DNA of 9,130 nt from Actinomycetota bacterium (GTDB taxonomy: Bacteria; Actinomycetota; Thermoleophilia; Gaiellales; Gaiellaceae). Positions 1 through 8,946 of this stretch are shown piece after piece. The stretch is taken from contig VAYE01000035.1 in NCBI GenBank assembly GCA_005883235.1, positions 1-9,130 on the forward strand. Reading direction: 5' to 3'. The notes below the pieces were generated by a model. The model ran no database searches and was not told the DNA's origin. It was given only the letters and a program-made list of their open reading frames with translations. The translations under genes and the position numbers were made by a program. The number at the start of each line of letters is the position of its first letter. Position 1 is the stretch's first letter.

Positions 1-815
1 CCATCCAGGCCGGTGTCCTCAAGGGCGAGGTCAAGGACATCCTGCTCCTCGACGTCACTCCGCTCTCGCTCGGCATCGAGACGAAGGGCGGCGTCTTCAC
101 GCGCCTCATCGAGCGCAACACGACGATCCCGACCAAGAAGTCCGAGGTCTTCACCACGGCCGACGACAACCAGCCCTCGGTCGAGGTGCACGTGGCCCAG
201 GGCGAGTCGGAGATGGTCGCCTTCAACAAGACGCTCGGCAAGTTCCAGCTCGTCGGCATCCCGCCGGCGCCGCGGGGCATGCCGCAGGTCGAGGTGACGT
301 TCGACATCGACGCGAACGGGATCATCAACGTCTCGGCGAAGGACCTCGGCACCGGAAACCAGCAGCAGATCCGGATCGAGGGCGGCTCGGGCCTCAAGGA
401 GGACGAGGTCCAGCAGATGATCCGCGACGCCGAGGCGCACGCGGACGAGGCCGGCCGGCTGCGCGAGCTCGCCGACGCGAAGAACCACGCGGAGACGCTT
501 GCCTACCAGACCGAGCGGAGCCTCAAGGAGCACCGCGACGCCCTCTCGGAGGCCGACGCCTCCACGATCGAGGGACGGGTCATGGAGCTCCGCCAGGCGC
601 TCGAGGGCTCGGACGTGGGCGAGATCCGCGCGAAGACCGAGGCGCTCCAGGAGGCCTCGCACAAGCTCGCGGAAGCCGTCTACGCCACGGCGTCGCAGCA
701 GCAGCAGAGCGGCGCGACAGGCGGCGGCGACGGCGACTCGACGTCGCCCGACGACGAGGTCGTCGAAGAGGCCGACTACGAGGTGATCGACGAGGAGGGC
801 GCGACCAAGTCGTGA
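1..815 (+). CDS. dnaK: Chaperone protein DnaK (Hsp70), 3' part only
   Basis: DnaK is the cytoplasmic ATP-driven Hsp70 that binds exposed hydrophobic segments with DnaJ and GrpE. The gene runs off the left edge; codons start at base 3 and about 270 residues are visible. They begin at the very end of the ATPase domain (AGVLKGEV) and pass through the interdomain linker [13 protein letters not shown], diagnostic of Hsp70. Next come the beta-sandwich substrate domain (visible residues about 18-125, with ERNTTIPT and [10 protein letters not shown]) and the helical lid (about 130-230). A low-complexity acidic tail starts after a QQQQ run coded by four CAG repeats (696-707) and ends [16 protein letters not shown], resembling the usual acidic bacterial DnaK C-terminus. 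No break is seen in the visible part. The TGA stop at 813-815 overlaps the GTG start of grpE, implying translational coupling. The operon promoter lies outside the window. Confidence 0.97.
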   Translation, partial: IQAGVLKGEVKDILLLDVTPLSLGIETKGGVFTRLIERNTTIPTKKSEVFTTADDNQPSVEVHVAQGESEMVAFNKTLGKFQLVGIPPAPRGMPQVEVTFDIDANGIINVSAKDLGTGNQQQIRIEGGSGLKEDEVQQMIRDAEAHADEAGRLRELADAKNHAETLAYQTERSLKEHRDALSEADASTIEGRVMELRQALEGSDVGEIRAKTEALQEASHKLAEAVYATASQQQQSGATGGGDGDSTSPDDEVVEEADYEVIDEEGATKS

Positions 816-1208
816 CCGACGAGCCGATCACGCAGCAGGAGGAAGAGTCCCAGCCTGAGGAGGAGAGTCCCGAGCAGGACGAGCTCGGGGCTCTCCAGGC
901 CGAGCGCGACGAGCTCTTCGACCGGCTCCAGCGGCTGGCCGCGGAGTTCGACAACTTCCGCAAGCGGGCCGCCCGTGAGCAGGGCGAGGTCGTCGCGCGG
1001 GCGAACGAACGGCTCGTGAAGGAGCTGCTCCCCGTGCTCGACGACCTCGGCCGCGCGCTCGAGGCCGCAGCCGAGCATGAGGAGGGCAAGGGAGCTCCAG
1101 GAAGGCTCGATCCTCGAGGTGATCCAGAAGGGCTACCGGCTCGGTCAGCGCGTGCTGCGCCCGGCGCGGGTGGTGGTGTCCGCTCCACCCGCGGAGGAGA
1201 CCGAGTGA
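812..1208 (+). pseudogene. grpE: GrpE nucleotide exchange factor, internally deleted and frameshifted
   Basis: GrpE is the dimeric nucleotide-exchange factor that releases ADP from DnaK. Translation from GTG 812 gives an acidic N-terminus, a helical segment with the GrpE hallmark EFDNFRKRA (residues about 47-55) and [19 protein letters not shown]. GrpE similarity stops after EEGK at 1090. It resumes one frame over from about 1092: [10 protein letters not shown], then [18 protein letters not shown], then the TGA at 1206-1208. In E. coli GrpE about 70 residues separate the LPVIDSLDRAL and GYTLNGRTI segments; here only about 23 can be assembled. Some 45 residues are therefore missing, including the conserved DPxxHxA stretch at the start of the beta-wing. 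The missing length must be 2 modulo 3. Either the gene is really disrupted or the assembly dropped a piece; an intact neighbourhood makes an assembly or collapse error quite possible. The GAGGAGGG at 792-799 is a plausible but distant ribosome binding site. Confidence 0.85.
1193..1199 (+). promoter_or_regulatory. Ribosome binding site of dnaJ
   Basis: GGAGGAG lies five bases before the GTG at 1205. It lies inside the 3' end of grpE and supports dnaJ having its own start rather than being translated only as an extension of the frame opened at 812. Confidence 0.7.
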
Positions 1209-2287
1209 AGACTCCGTACGACACCCTCGGCGTCGCCAAGAACGCCTCCGCGGAAGAGATCAAGAAGGCCTACCGCAAGCTCGCCCGCGAGTACCACCCT
1301 GACCGGAACCCGGGCGACGCGGCCGCGGAGGAGCGGTTCAAGGACGTGCAGGCCGCCTACGACCTCCTGTCCGACGCCGACAAGCGCAAGCAGTACGACA
1401 CCTTCGGCGCCAACGGCGCGCCGGGCTTCGGAGGCGGCAACTTCAACTTCGGCGGCGACTTCAACATCGGCGATCTCGGCGACATCTTCGGCGGGATCTT
1501 CGGCGCCCGGCGCGGCGGGCGCGGCCGGGGAGAGCCGGCCGGGATGCGCGGCGCCGACATCGAGGCGACGGTCAACCTCTCCTTCGAGGACTCGCTCCAG
1601 GGCGTCGAGACCAAGATTCCCGTCGAGGTGGACGCGCCGTGCCGTGAGTGCGGCGGCTCCGGCGCCCAGCCCGGAACTGCGCCGATCATCTGCCCCGAGT
1701 GCAACGGCCGCGGAGTCAAGGCCGAGAGCCAGGGGCTCTTCGCGCTCTCGCAGCCGTGCCCGCGTTGCCGCGGCAACGGCACCGTGATCGAGAAGCCGTG
1801 CCCGAAGTGCCATGGCTCCGGGCGTCAGCGGCGCACCAAGCGCTACACGGTTCGGATTCCGGCGGGTGTCAAGGATGGAACGCGGATCCGGCTCAAGGGC
1901 AAGGGCGAGCCCGGGATGGGCGTCGGCCCGCCCGGCGACCTGCACGTCGTCACGCGCGTGACCGAGTCGCCGCTCTACGAGCGCCGTGGCGCCGACCTCG
2001 TCGTGAGCGTGCCCGTCACGTACGCGGAGGCGGCGCTCGGCGCCAAGGTGGACGTGCCGACTCCCGAAGGGCCGGTCTCCCTGAAGGTCCCGGCGGGCTC
2101 GGAGGACGGGAAGCTGCTCAGGATCCGGGGCCGCGGCGCGCCGAAGCTGAGCGGCGCCGGCCGCGGCGACGTGCTGGCGCGCGTCCGCATCTCGGTGCCG
2201 AAGAAGCTGACGAAGCGCGAGCGCCAGGCGATCGAGGAGCTGCAGAAGGTCGAACGCGGGAATCCGCGGGAGAGGCTGTTTGGCTGA
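1205..2287 (+). CDS. dnaJ: Chaperone protein DnaJ (type I Hsp40)
   Basis: DnaJ is the cytoplasmic J-protein that delivers substrates to DnaK and stimulates its ATPase. The 360-aa product is a complete type I protein. The J-domain (residues 1-65) starts KTPYDTLGV and carries the essential HPD at 31-33. A Gly/Phe-rich stretch (about 72-110) follows. The zinc domain (146-206) has all four CxxCxGxG modules: [24 protein letters not shown] and CPKCHGSG. The C-terminal substrate-binding and dimerisation domains finish the protein. The GTG start is chosen because the J-domain begins exactly there, a good GGAGGAG sits five bases upstream, and it overlaps the original grpE stop as GTGA (1205-1208). The frame stays open upstream to 812 only because grpE is shifted into it; the 131 extra residues are a GrpE head plus about 40 out-of-frame residues and should not be annotated as DnaJ. 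Confidence 0.95.
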   Translation: MKTPYDTLGVAKNASAEEIKKAYRKLAREYHPDRNPGDAAAEERFKDVQAAYDLLSDADKRKQYDTFGANGAPGFGGGNFNFGGDFNIGDLGDIFGGIFGARRGGRGRGEPAGMRGADIEATVNLSFEDSLQGVETKIPVEVDAPCRECGGSGAQPGTAPIICPECNGRGVKAESQGLFALSQPCPRCRGNGTVIEKPCPKCHGSGRQRRTKRYTVRIPAGVKDGTRIRLKGKGEPGMGVGPPGDLHVVTRVTESPLYERRGADLVVSVPVTYAEAALGAKVDVPTPEGPVSLKVPAGSEDGKLLRIRGRGAPKLSGAGRGDVLARVRISVPKKLTKRERQAIEELQKVERGNPRERLFG

Positions 2288-2289
2288 CG

Positions 2290-2655
2290 ATGGACGACCG
2301 GCCTCGCTACATGATCTCGATCGCCGCCGAGCTCGTCGGCATGCATCCGCAGACGCTGCGCATCTACGAGCAGAAGGGGCTCGTGCGGCCACGGCGGACG
2401 CCCGGGAACACGCGGCTCTACTCGGAGCGCGACGTCGAGCGGCTGCGCCTCATTCAGCGGCTGACGACCGAGCTCGGGCTCAACCTCGCCGGCGTGGAGG
2501 CCGTGCTCGCGCTGCGCGACCAGGTCGAGCGGCTGCAAGCGCGGATCGACCGCCTCGAGCGGCAGCTCCACGACGAGGTCCAGAAGGTGCACAGGCAGTA
2601 CCGCCGCGACCTCGTCCTGTACGAGACGAGCACGCTCCCGGTGCCGAGGAGGTAG
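2290..2655 (+). CDS. hspR: MerR-family heat-shock repressor HspR
   Basis: The 121-aa protein is a MerR-type DNA-binding repressor. The helix-turn-helix is at residues about 8-28 ([19 protein letters not shown]), followed by the wing ([11 protein letters not shown], 42-52), a NLAGVEAVL segment and a dimerising coiled coil (about 75-105). It has no cysteine, so it is not a metal or redox MerR sensor. The HPQTLR and NLAG motifs and the YRRDLV near the C-terminus match actinobacterial HspR, which represses dnaK and clpB operons at HAIR inverted repeats with DnaK as co-repressor. ATG 2290 follows the dnaJ stop by two bases. The only upstream purine run, GGGAGAGG at 2268-2275, is rather far, so coupling to dnaJ translation is likely. 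Autoregulation with the operon is inferred from the family; no HAIR site is visible here. Confidence 0.92.
   Translation: MDDRPRYMISIAAELVGMHPQTLRIYEQKGLVRPRRTPGNTRLYSERDVERLRLIQRLTTELGLNLAGVEAVLALRDQVERLQARIDRLERQLHDEVQKVHRQYRRDLVLYETSTLPVPRR
2646..2652 (+). promoter_or_regulatory. Ribosome binding site of the small membrane protein
   Basis: GAGGAGG overlaps the last codons of hspR and lies nine bases before ATG 2662. A shorter AGAGG at 2654-2658 is too close to serve well. It supports this small frame being translated. Confidence 0.55.
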
Positions 2656-2661
2656 AGGCAG

Positions 2662-2876
2662 ATGGGACGCATGATCTTCTACGCGCGGCTGTTCCCGCTC
2701 CTGCTGGCCCTCGTCGTCGCCGTGACGTTCATGGTGCTTCCGTGGCCGGACACGCTGCGCAAGCAGCTCTTCGACGTCGCCGTCATCGCGGCCGTCGTCG
2801 TGCTCGCCGTGCACTGGTATCGGAGCCGCAAGCGACGACAGATTTCTTCCGACACGAACACGAACCAAGGAGATAG

Positions 2877-2895
<19 letters not shown>
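2662..2895 (+). CDS. Small two-helix membrane protein, unknown function
   Basis: I do not recognise a family. The 77-aa product has two hydrophobic segments, residues about 10-27 (start [10 protein letters not shown]) and about 37-53 ([17 protein letters not shown]). A short PWPDTLRKQ loop joins them and a basic RSRKRR follows at 54-59. By the positive-inside rule both ends would face the cytoplasm. The start ATG 2662 is supported by GAGGAGG at 2646-2652, nine bases upstream, and by position six bases after hspR. The last residues ([16 protein letters not shown]) are polar, and the final 19 bases overlap clpB, so that part is little constrained on its own. Placement between hspR and clpB suggests it is co-transcribed with the chaperones and heat inducible; that is inference. 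It could be a lineage-specific membrane stress protein. Confidence 0.7.
2867..2872 (+). promoter_or_regulatory. Ribosome binding site of clpB
   Basis: AAGGAG lies four bases before ATG 2877. It is among the clearest Shine-Dalgarno sequences in the window and fixes the clpB start, which also matches the family N-terminus ([13 protein letters not shown]). Confidence 0.75.
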
Positions 2896-5348
<2,453 letters not shown>

Positions 5349-5351
5349 CCG

Positions 5352-6044
5352 TTGCCCGAGCTCCCGCCCCCGCTCCCGCCCGAGACCCGGACGGTGGGGC
5401 AGCTCGTCGCCGAGACGATCCGGTTCTACGGGAACCGGTTCTGGCCGTCGCTCGCGATCGGGATCCCGCCTGCGATCCTCGTCGTGGCGGGGGCGCCGCT
5501 GCCGCAGCGCTATCGGCTCCTCCTCGTCCTGACGGCTGGGACGCTCCTGATCACCGTCTCCTACGTGCGGGCCTGTGCGCTCGTGCTGGGGAGGCCGCGC
5601 GGCTCCTTCGCGGTCGCATTCGCCGTCGGCGTCCTCGTCTTCGCCCCCGTGCCCGTGCTCACTGCGGTGTCCTTCCTGCTGGTTCTGCCGGCCCTCGCCT
5701 GGCTCGCTCTCGTCGGGCTCGCCGTGCCTGTGGTGCTCGTCGACGGAGGCGGGTTTCGTGCGTCGATCCGTCGAGCCCTCGAGCTGGCGCGCGCCGACTA
5801 CGTACACGCGCTCGGCGGCCTCGCGACGCTCGTCATCGTCGTCTTCCTGAGCCAGGCGGTCCTCTTCTTCCTGCTCCGCGGGGCAGGCGAGGCGGCGGTC
5901 GCGGTCGCCGGGTTCCTGGCGAACCTCGTGATCTCGCCGATTCTGTTCCTCGGCGCGGCGCTCCTCTACGAGGACCAGGCCGCCCGCGCGAAGGCGGGTT
6001 CCGCCGGCCGCGGGCGCGTGCGATCGTCGAAAAGGGTGGCGTAG
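5352..6044 (+). CDS. Polytopic membrane protein, unknown function
   Basis: The 230-aa product has a proline-rich N-terminus (PELPPPLPPETRT), about six hydrophobic segments (roughly residues 30-50, 54-78, 86-106, 108-131, 153-176 and 183-206) and a basic, Gly/Arg/Ser-rich cytoplasmic tail. The stretch SIRRALELARADYVHALGG between segments 4 and 5 resembles the 'R-S-x-x-L-x-x-G' loop of membrane proteins related to the glycerophosphodiester phosphodiesterase membrane domain. No catalytic phosphodiesterase motif is present and I would not assign an enzyme activity. The TTG start at 5352 follows the clpB stop by three bases and lacks a clear ribosome binding site; an in-frame GTG at 5394 is an alternative. 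Close spacing suggests co-transcription or coupling with clpB, but a functional link is not shown. Confidence 0.8.
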   Translation: MPELPPPLPPETRTVGQLVAETIRFYGNRFWPSLAIGIPPAILVVAGAPLPQRYRLLLVLTAGTLLITVSYVRACALVLGRPRGSFAVAFAVGVLVFAPVPVLTAVSFLLVLPALAWLALVGLAVPVVLVDGGGFRASIRRALELARADYVHALGGLATLVIVVFLSQAVLFFLLRGAGEAAVAVAGFLANLVISPILFLGAALLYEDQAARAKAGSAGRGRVRSSKRVA

Positions 6045-6063
6045 ACTCGGCGCTCCCGAACGT

Positions 6064-6068
6064 GGAGG
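6064..6068 (+). promoter_or_regulatory. Ribosome binding site of the GYD-domain gene
   Basis: GGAGG lies six bases before ATG 6075. It sits in the 30-bp gap after the membrane protein gene, the widest gap in the window, and fixes the start of the GYD gene. Confidence 0.7.
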
Positions 6069-6074
6069 AGCCGC

Positions 6075-6359
6075 ATGCCGACCTACATCTTGCTCTCGAG
6101 CCTGACCGCCCAGGGCGTCCAGACGCTGCGCTCGAATCCCGACCGGTTGCGCGAGGTGAACCGCGACGTCGAGGAGCTCGGCGCCAAGGTGCTCCACCAG
6201 TGGGCGACGCTCGGCCCCTTCGACTTCGTGAACGTGGTCGAGGCTCCGGACGACGCGACGATCGCGCGCGTCTCCGTCACCCTCGGGGCGCGAGGGAGCG
6301 CGAAGCTGCAGACGATGGCCGCCCTCGACATCGACGAGTTCCTGAACGCGCTCGGCTAG
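6075..6359 (+). CDS. GYD-domain protein
   Basis: The 94-aa cytoplasmic protein matches the small GYD family along its whole length. It has an N-terminal strand (PTYILLSSLT), a helix with NPDRLREVNRDVEELGAKV, and the family signature at 47-50 as GPFD (in place of GYD or GPYD), followed by FVNVVEAPDD. Near the end come RVSVTLGARGSAKLQTM and a closing DIDEFLNAL. The fold is expected to be a dimeric alpha/beta barrel like the EthD and ABM-type small barrels. Family members have no agreed biochemical role, and no cofactor-binding residue can be named from this sequence. The start has a good GGAGG. It ends five bases before the ABC ATPase gene and may be co-transcribed with it. Confidence 0.9.
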   Translation: MPTYILLSSLTAQGVQTLRSNPDRLREVNRDVEELGAKVLHQWATLGPFDFVNVVEAPDDATIARVSVTLGARGSAKLQTMAALDIDEFLNALG

Positions 6360-6364
6360 CCGGC

Positions 6365-7207
6365 TTGGCGCCCGCCCTCACCGTCAGCGGTCTCGCGAAG
6401 CGCTACGGCTCCGTCGAGGCCCTGGGCGGCGTCGACCTCGAGGTCGAGGAGGGCGAGCTCGTCGGGCTGCTCGGCCCGAACGGCGCCGGAAAGTCCACGC
6501 TCACCAAGATCGCATGCGGCCTCGTCCGAGCTTCCGCCGGCACGGCGACCGTGTGCGGCGCGCCTGCCGGCTCGCCTCCGGCGCGGGCCGCCCTCGGCTA
6601 TCTCGCCGAGCTCTTCCGCTTCCCGGGCTGGTACAGCGCCGACGAGGTGCTCGAGCTGCACCAGCGCCTAGCGGGCTCGACGGGCGGCGCGTCCGAGCGA
6701 ACTCAGCTCCTCGAGCTCGTCGCGCTCGTCGAGGCCCGCAACCGGCGCGTCGAGGCGATGTCGAAGGGCATGCAGCAGCGGCTTGGTGTCGCGCAGGCCC
6801 TCGTCGGCGGCCCGCGCCTGCTCCTCCTCGACGAGCCGACGAGCGCGCTCGACCCGGTCGGCCGCCGCACCGTGCGCGAGCTGCTCGAGGAGCTCCGGGG
6901 CCGCGGGGTCGGCGTCCTCCTCAACTCCCACCTCCTGAGCGAGATCGAGCTCGTCTGCGACCGCGTCGTCATCCTCCTCGCCGGCCGGGTGGTCGCCGCG
7001 GGGAAACCCGACGAGCTGGCCCGCGCGCGGGGCGTCGAGGTCGAGACCGACGAAGGCGCGCGCCGGTACGAGTCCGCCGCCCGCGACGACGCGCCGCGCA
7101 TCGTCGCCGAGCTCGTCGCCGCCGGCCGGAAGGTCTACGGCGTCCGAGTCCTCACCTCGACGCTCGAGGAGGTCTACCTCGACGCGGTGGGCGGCGAGAC
7201 CTCGTGA
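6365..7207 (+). CDS. ABC-2 type exporter, ATP-binding protein
   Basis: The 280-aa ATPase powers the membrane permease coded next. It has Walker A GPNGAGKST (37-45). The Q-loop region reads GYLAELFRF, with Glu82 where many importers have Gln. The signature is MSKGMQQRL (132-140), the degenerate form usual in NatA/CcmA-like exporters. Walker B is LLLLDEPTSALDP with D156-E157, including the D-loop, and the H-loop histidine is His189 in NSHLLSE. About 70 residues follow the nucleotide-binding domain, ending TSTLEEVYLDAVGG, a tail typical of ABC-2 ATPases. The start is taken as TTG 6365, five bases after the GYD stop, because it sits just before the first strand (ALTVSGLAKRYG); no strong ribosome binding site is seen. 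The stop overlaps the permease start as GTGA (7204-7207), so the two subunits are translationally coupled. The substrate is unknown. Confidence 0.93.
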   Translation: MAPALTVSGLAKRYGSVEALGGVDLEVEEGELVGLLGPNGAGKSTLTKIACGLVRASAGTATVCGAPAGSPPARAALGYLAELFRFPGWYSADEVLELHQRLAGSTGGASERTQLLELVALVEARNRRVEAMSKGMQQRLGVAQALVGGPRLLLLDEPTSALDPVGRRTVRELLEELRGRGVGVLLNSHLLSEIELVCDRVVILLAGRVVAAGKPDELARARGVEVETDEGARRYESAARDDAPRIVAELVAAGRKVYGVRVLTSTLEEVYLDAVGGETS

Positions 7208-8055
7208 CCGCCGTCTGGACGATCGTCCGCTACGGCCTCGAGGAGGCCCTGCGGCGGAAGGTCTTCGTCGTCGTCTTGGTGCTGACCGCGGCCTTCCTGG
7301 GCCTCTACGCGCTCGGCAACCACTACGCCTTCCGCGACCTCTCGGGCGTGCAACCGCCGGCGGGGATCGACGCGCGCTCCTTCGCAGGGGCCTTCATCTT
7401 CGGGCTGGCCATGTTCGCGACCCTCTTCCTCGGGGTCGTGCTCGCGGTCTTCCTCACCCTCGGCGTCGTCCGCGGCGACGCGGAACGGGGGCTCCTGCAG
7501 CCGCTCGTCGTCCGGCCGCTCGGGCGCTCGACGCTGCTGTTCGCGCGCTTCCTCGGCGCGGTGGGCGTCTGCGGCCCGTACGTCCTCGGCGTCTATTTCA
7601 CGTCGATGCTCATCACCGGCCTGACCGGTCACTGGTGGCCCGACCGGATCGTCAGGCCCGGGATCGAGCTGGCGGCGGCGGTCGCGCTGATCGCGGCGTT
7701 GTCGCTCCTCGGCTCCGTCTTCCTCTCGTCGACGGCGAACGGGATCGCGATCTTCATGGTCTTCGGCGCGGGGCTCGTGGCGGGCCTGCTCGGGACGATC
7801 GGCCACGCCCTCGCGTCGCACACGCTCGAGCGGGCGGCGAAGATCGCGGCCTACGTGATCCCGGTGGAGGCCCTCTACCAGGACGCGCTCCAGGGAATCA
7901 CCGCGGACACGAGGGGGCTGACGAGGTTCGTCCTCCAGCTCGGCCCGTTCGGGGGCGGCTACACGGGTGGTGTCGGGGCGCGCATCTGGGCCGCCGTCTA
8001 CCTCTGCCTCGTCGCCGCGGTCGCGATCGTCGGCTTCTCGCGCCGAGATCTGTAG
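7204..8055 (+). CDS. ABC-2 type exporter, membrane permease
   Basis: The 283-aa integral membrane protein has about six hydrophobic segments (roughly residues 20-38, 60-90, 115-142, 152-175, 178-200 and 261-280). It opens with an amphipathic segment (IVRYGLEEALRRKV) typical of ABC-2 permeases. After the second segment comes VVRGDAERGLLQPLVVRPLGR, matching the ABC-2 loop 'E-x-G-T-L-x-x-L-x-x-R-P-x-S-R' that contacts the ATPase. It would form the export channel with the preceding ATPase, probably as a homodimer in a 2+2 complex. GTG 7204 is fixed by the GTGA overlap. The substrate cannot be inferred. It ends six bases before the convergent psuG gene. Confidence 0.9.
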   Translation: MTAVWTIVRYGLEEALRRKVFVVVLVLTAAFLGLYALGNHYAFRDLSGVQPPAGIDARSFAGAFIFGLAMFATLFLGVVLAVFLTLGVVRGDAERGLLQPLVVRPLGRSTLLFARFLGAVGVCGPYVLGVYFTSMLITGLTGHWWPDRIVRPGIELAAAVALIAALSLLGSVFLSSTANGIAIFMVFGAGLVAGLLGTIGHALASHTLERAAKIAAYVIPVEALYQDALQGITADTRGLTRFVLQLGPFGGGYTGGVGARIWAAVYLCLVAAVAIVGFSRRDL

Positions 8056-8061
8056 CTCGGA

Positions 8062-8946
8062 TCAGCCGCGGCCGTACGCAACCGCGACCTCGGCCGCGAG
8101 CTGCGCGTTGGCGACGACGAGCTCCTTGTTCGCCCGCAGCGTCGCGCCGCCGCTTCGCTCGTGGAGGAACGAGAGCACGAACGGCGTCACCGCCTGGCCC
8201 GCGATTCCGCGCTCCCGCGCGAGCGCGAGTGCCTCCTCGACCAGCGGCTCGACGTCGTCGAGGCTCTCGTCCGGAGGGCGCGCGAGGAGGAGTCCGCCGC
8301 CCCCGAGCTCCCAGTGGGCGCGCGCGATCGCGGCCGCCTCGCCGGCCGTCTCGACCCGCGCCGACACCGGCGGCCCTCCACGCGCCGTGTAGAAGAGCGG
8401 CAGCTCGTCGGTTGCGAAGCCGAGCGCCGGCACGCCGAGGGTCTCGAGCGCCTCGGCCGTCGCGGGCACGTCGAGGAGCGACTTGACCCCTGAGGAGACG
8501 ACGAGGGTCTGTGTCCGAGCGAGCTCGCCGAGGTCGGCTGAGACGTCGAGGCTCCCGTCCGCCCAGCCGCGGTGGACGCCGCCGATGCCGCCCGTGCCCA
8601 TGAACCGGATCCCGGTCGCCCGGCACACGGCGAGCGTCCCGCCCACGGTCGTGCCGCCGACCGCTCCCTGCGTCGCGCAGGCGGCCAGGTCACGAGGCCC
8701 CACCTTGCGGGCGTCGTCGCCGAAGCGCTCGAGCTCCTGGGCCGTCAGCCCTGCCCGCACCGCTCCGTCGAGGACGCCGATCGTCGCAGGGACGGCGCCG
8801 GCCTGCCGCACTCGCCGCTCCGACTCGGTTCCGACGGCCACACCTTCGCCGGGCGGAAAGCCGTGCGCCACGAGCGTCGTCTCGAGCGCGACCACCGGCG
8901 TGCCGTCGCGGAGCGCCGCCTCGACCTCGGGCGAGAAGACGATCAC
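8062..8946 (-). CDS. psuG: Pseudouridine-5'-phosphate glycosidase
   Basis: PsuG cleaves the C-C glycosidic bond of pseudouridine 5'-phosphate reversibly, giving uracil and ribose 5-phosphate, in the cytoplasm. The 294-aa product covers the whole family length (usually about 300-310). It carries the expected landmarks: ALETTLVAHG with Glu22 (E. coli Glu31), RKVGPRDL with Lys81 (Lys93, the ribose Schiff-base lysine), TGGIGGVHRG with His125, DVSADL with the metal-binding Asp138 (Asp149), and GVKSLLD with Lys155 (Lys166). The end, TPFVLSFLHERSGGATLRAN followed by NAQLAAEVA, is also diagnostic. The GTG start at 8946 overlaps the stop of the upstream kinase as GTGA and has a weak GGGGGC six bases before it. 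A two-gene operon with the kinase is very likely; its promoter is beyond the right edge. Confidence 0.95.
   Translation of the reverse strand: MIVFSPEVEAALRDGTPVVALETTLVAHGFPPGEGVAVGTESERRVRQAGAVPATIGVLDGAVRAGLTAQELERFGDDARKVGPRDLAACATQGAVGGTTVGGTLAVCRATGIRFMGTGGIGGVHRGWADGSLDVSADLGELARTQTLVVSSGVKSLLDVPATAEALETLGVPALGFATDELPLFYTARGGPPVSARVETAGEAAAIARAHWELGGGGLLLARPPDESLDDVEPLVEEALALARERGIAGQAVTPFVLSFLHERSGGATLRANKELVVANAQLAAEVAVAYGRG
8067..8098. terminator. Inverted repeat at the convergent gene ends, possible terminator
   Basis: A perfect 8-bp GC-only inverted repeat (CGCGGCCG at 8067-8074 and CGGCCGCG at 8091-8098) with a 16-base loop begins 11 bases after the permease stop. It lies inside the last codons of psuG. 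No run of T follows on either strand, so it is not a classic intrinsic terminator. In a G+C-rich genome such repeats also arise from codon choice. Confidence 0.25.

Noticed and set aside
696..707. CAG repeat as a regulatory or variable tract
   Set aside because: Only four copies, in frame, coding a short Gln run in the flexible DnaK tail. No sign of a functional repeat.
1085..1098. Programmed ribosomal frameshift as the explanation for grpE
   Set aside because: A slip of one base would not restore the roughly 45 missing conserved residues, and no slippery heptamer is seen at the junction. A deletion or assembly error explains it better.
1145..2392. Minus-strand frame of 415 codons opposite dnaJ and hspR
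   Set aside because: It has no domain, a biased composition and spans two real genes on the other strand.
2656..2876. HAIR-type operator or separate promoter for clpB
   Set aside because: I looked for CTTGAGT/ACTCAAG half-sites and for -35/-10 elements and found none. The interval is filled by the small membrane protein gene.
6019..6047. Possible promoter before the GYD gene (TAGACT at 6042-6047)
   Set aside because: The -10-like hexamer has no matching -35 at the right distance (TGCGAT at 6019-6024 is a poor match) and it overlaps the stop of the preceding gene. Too weak to annotate.
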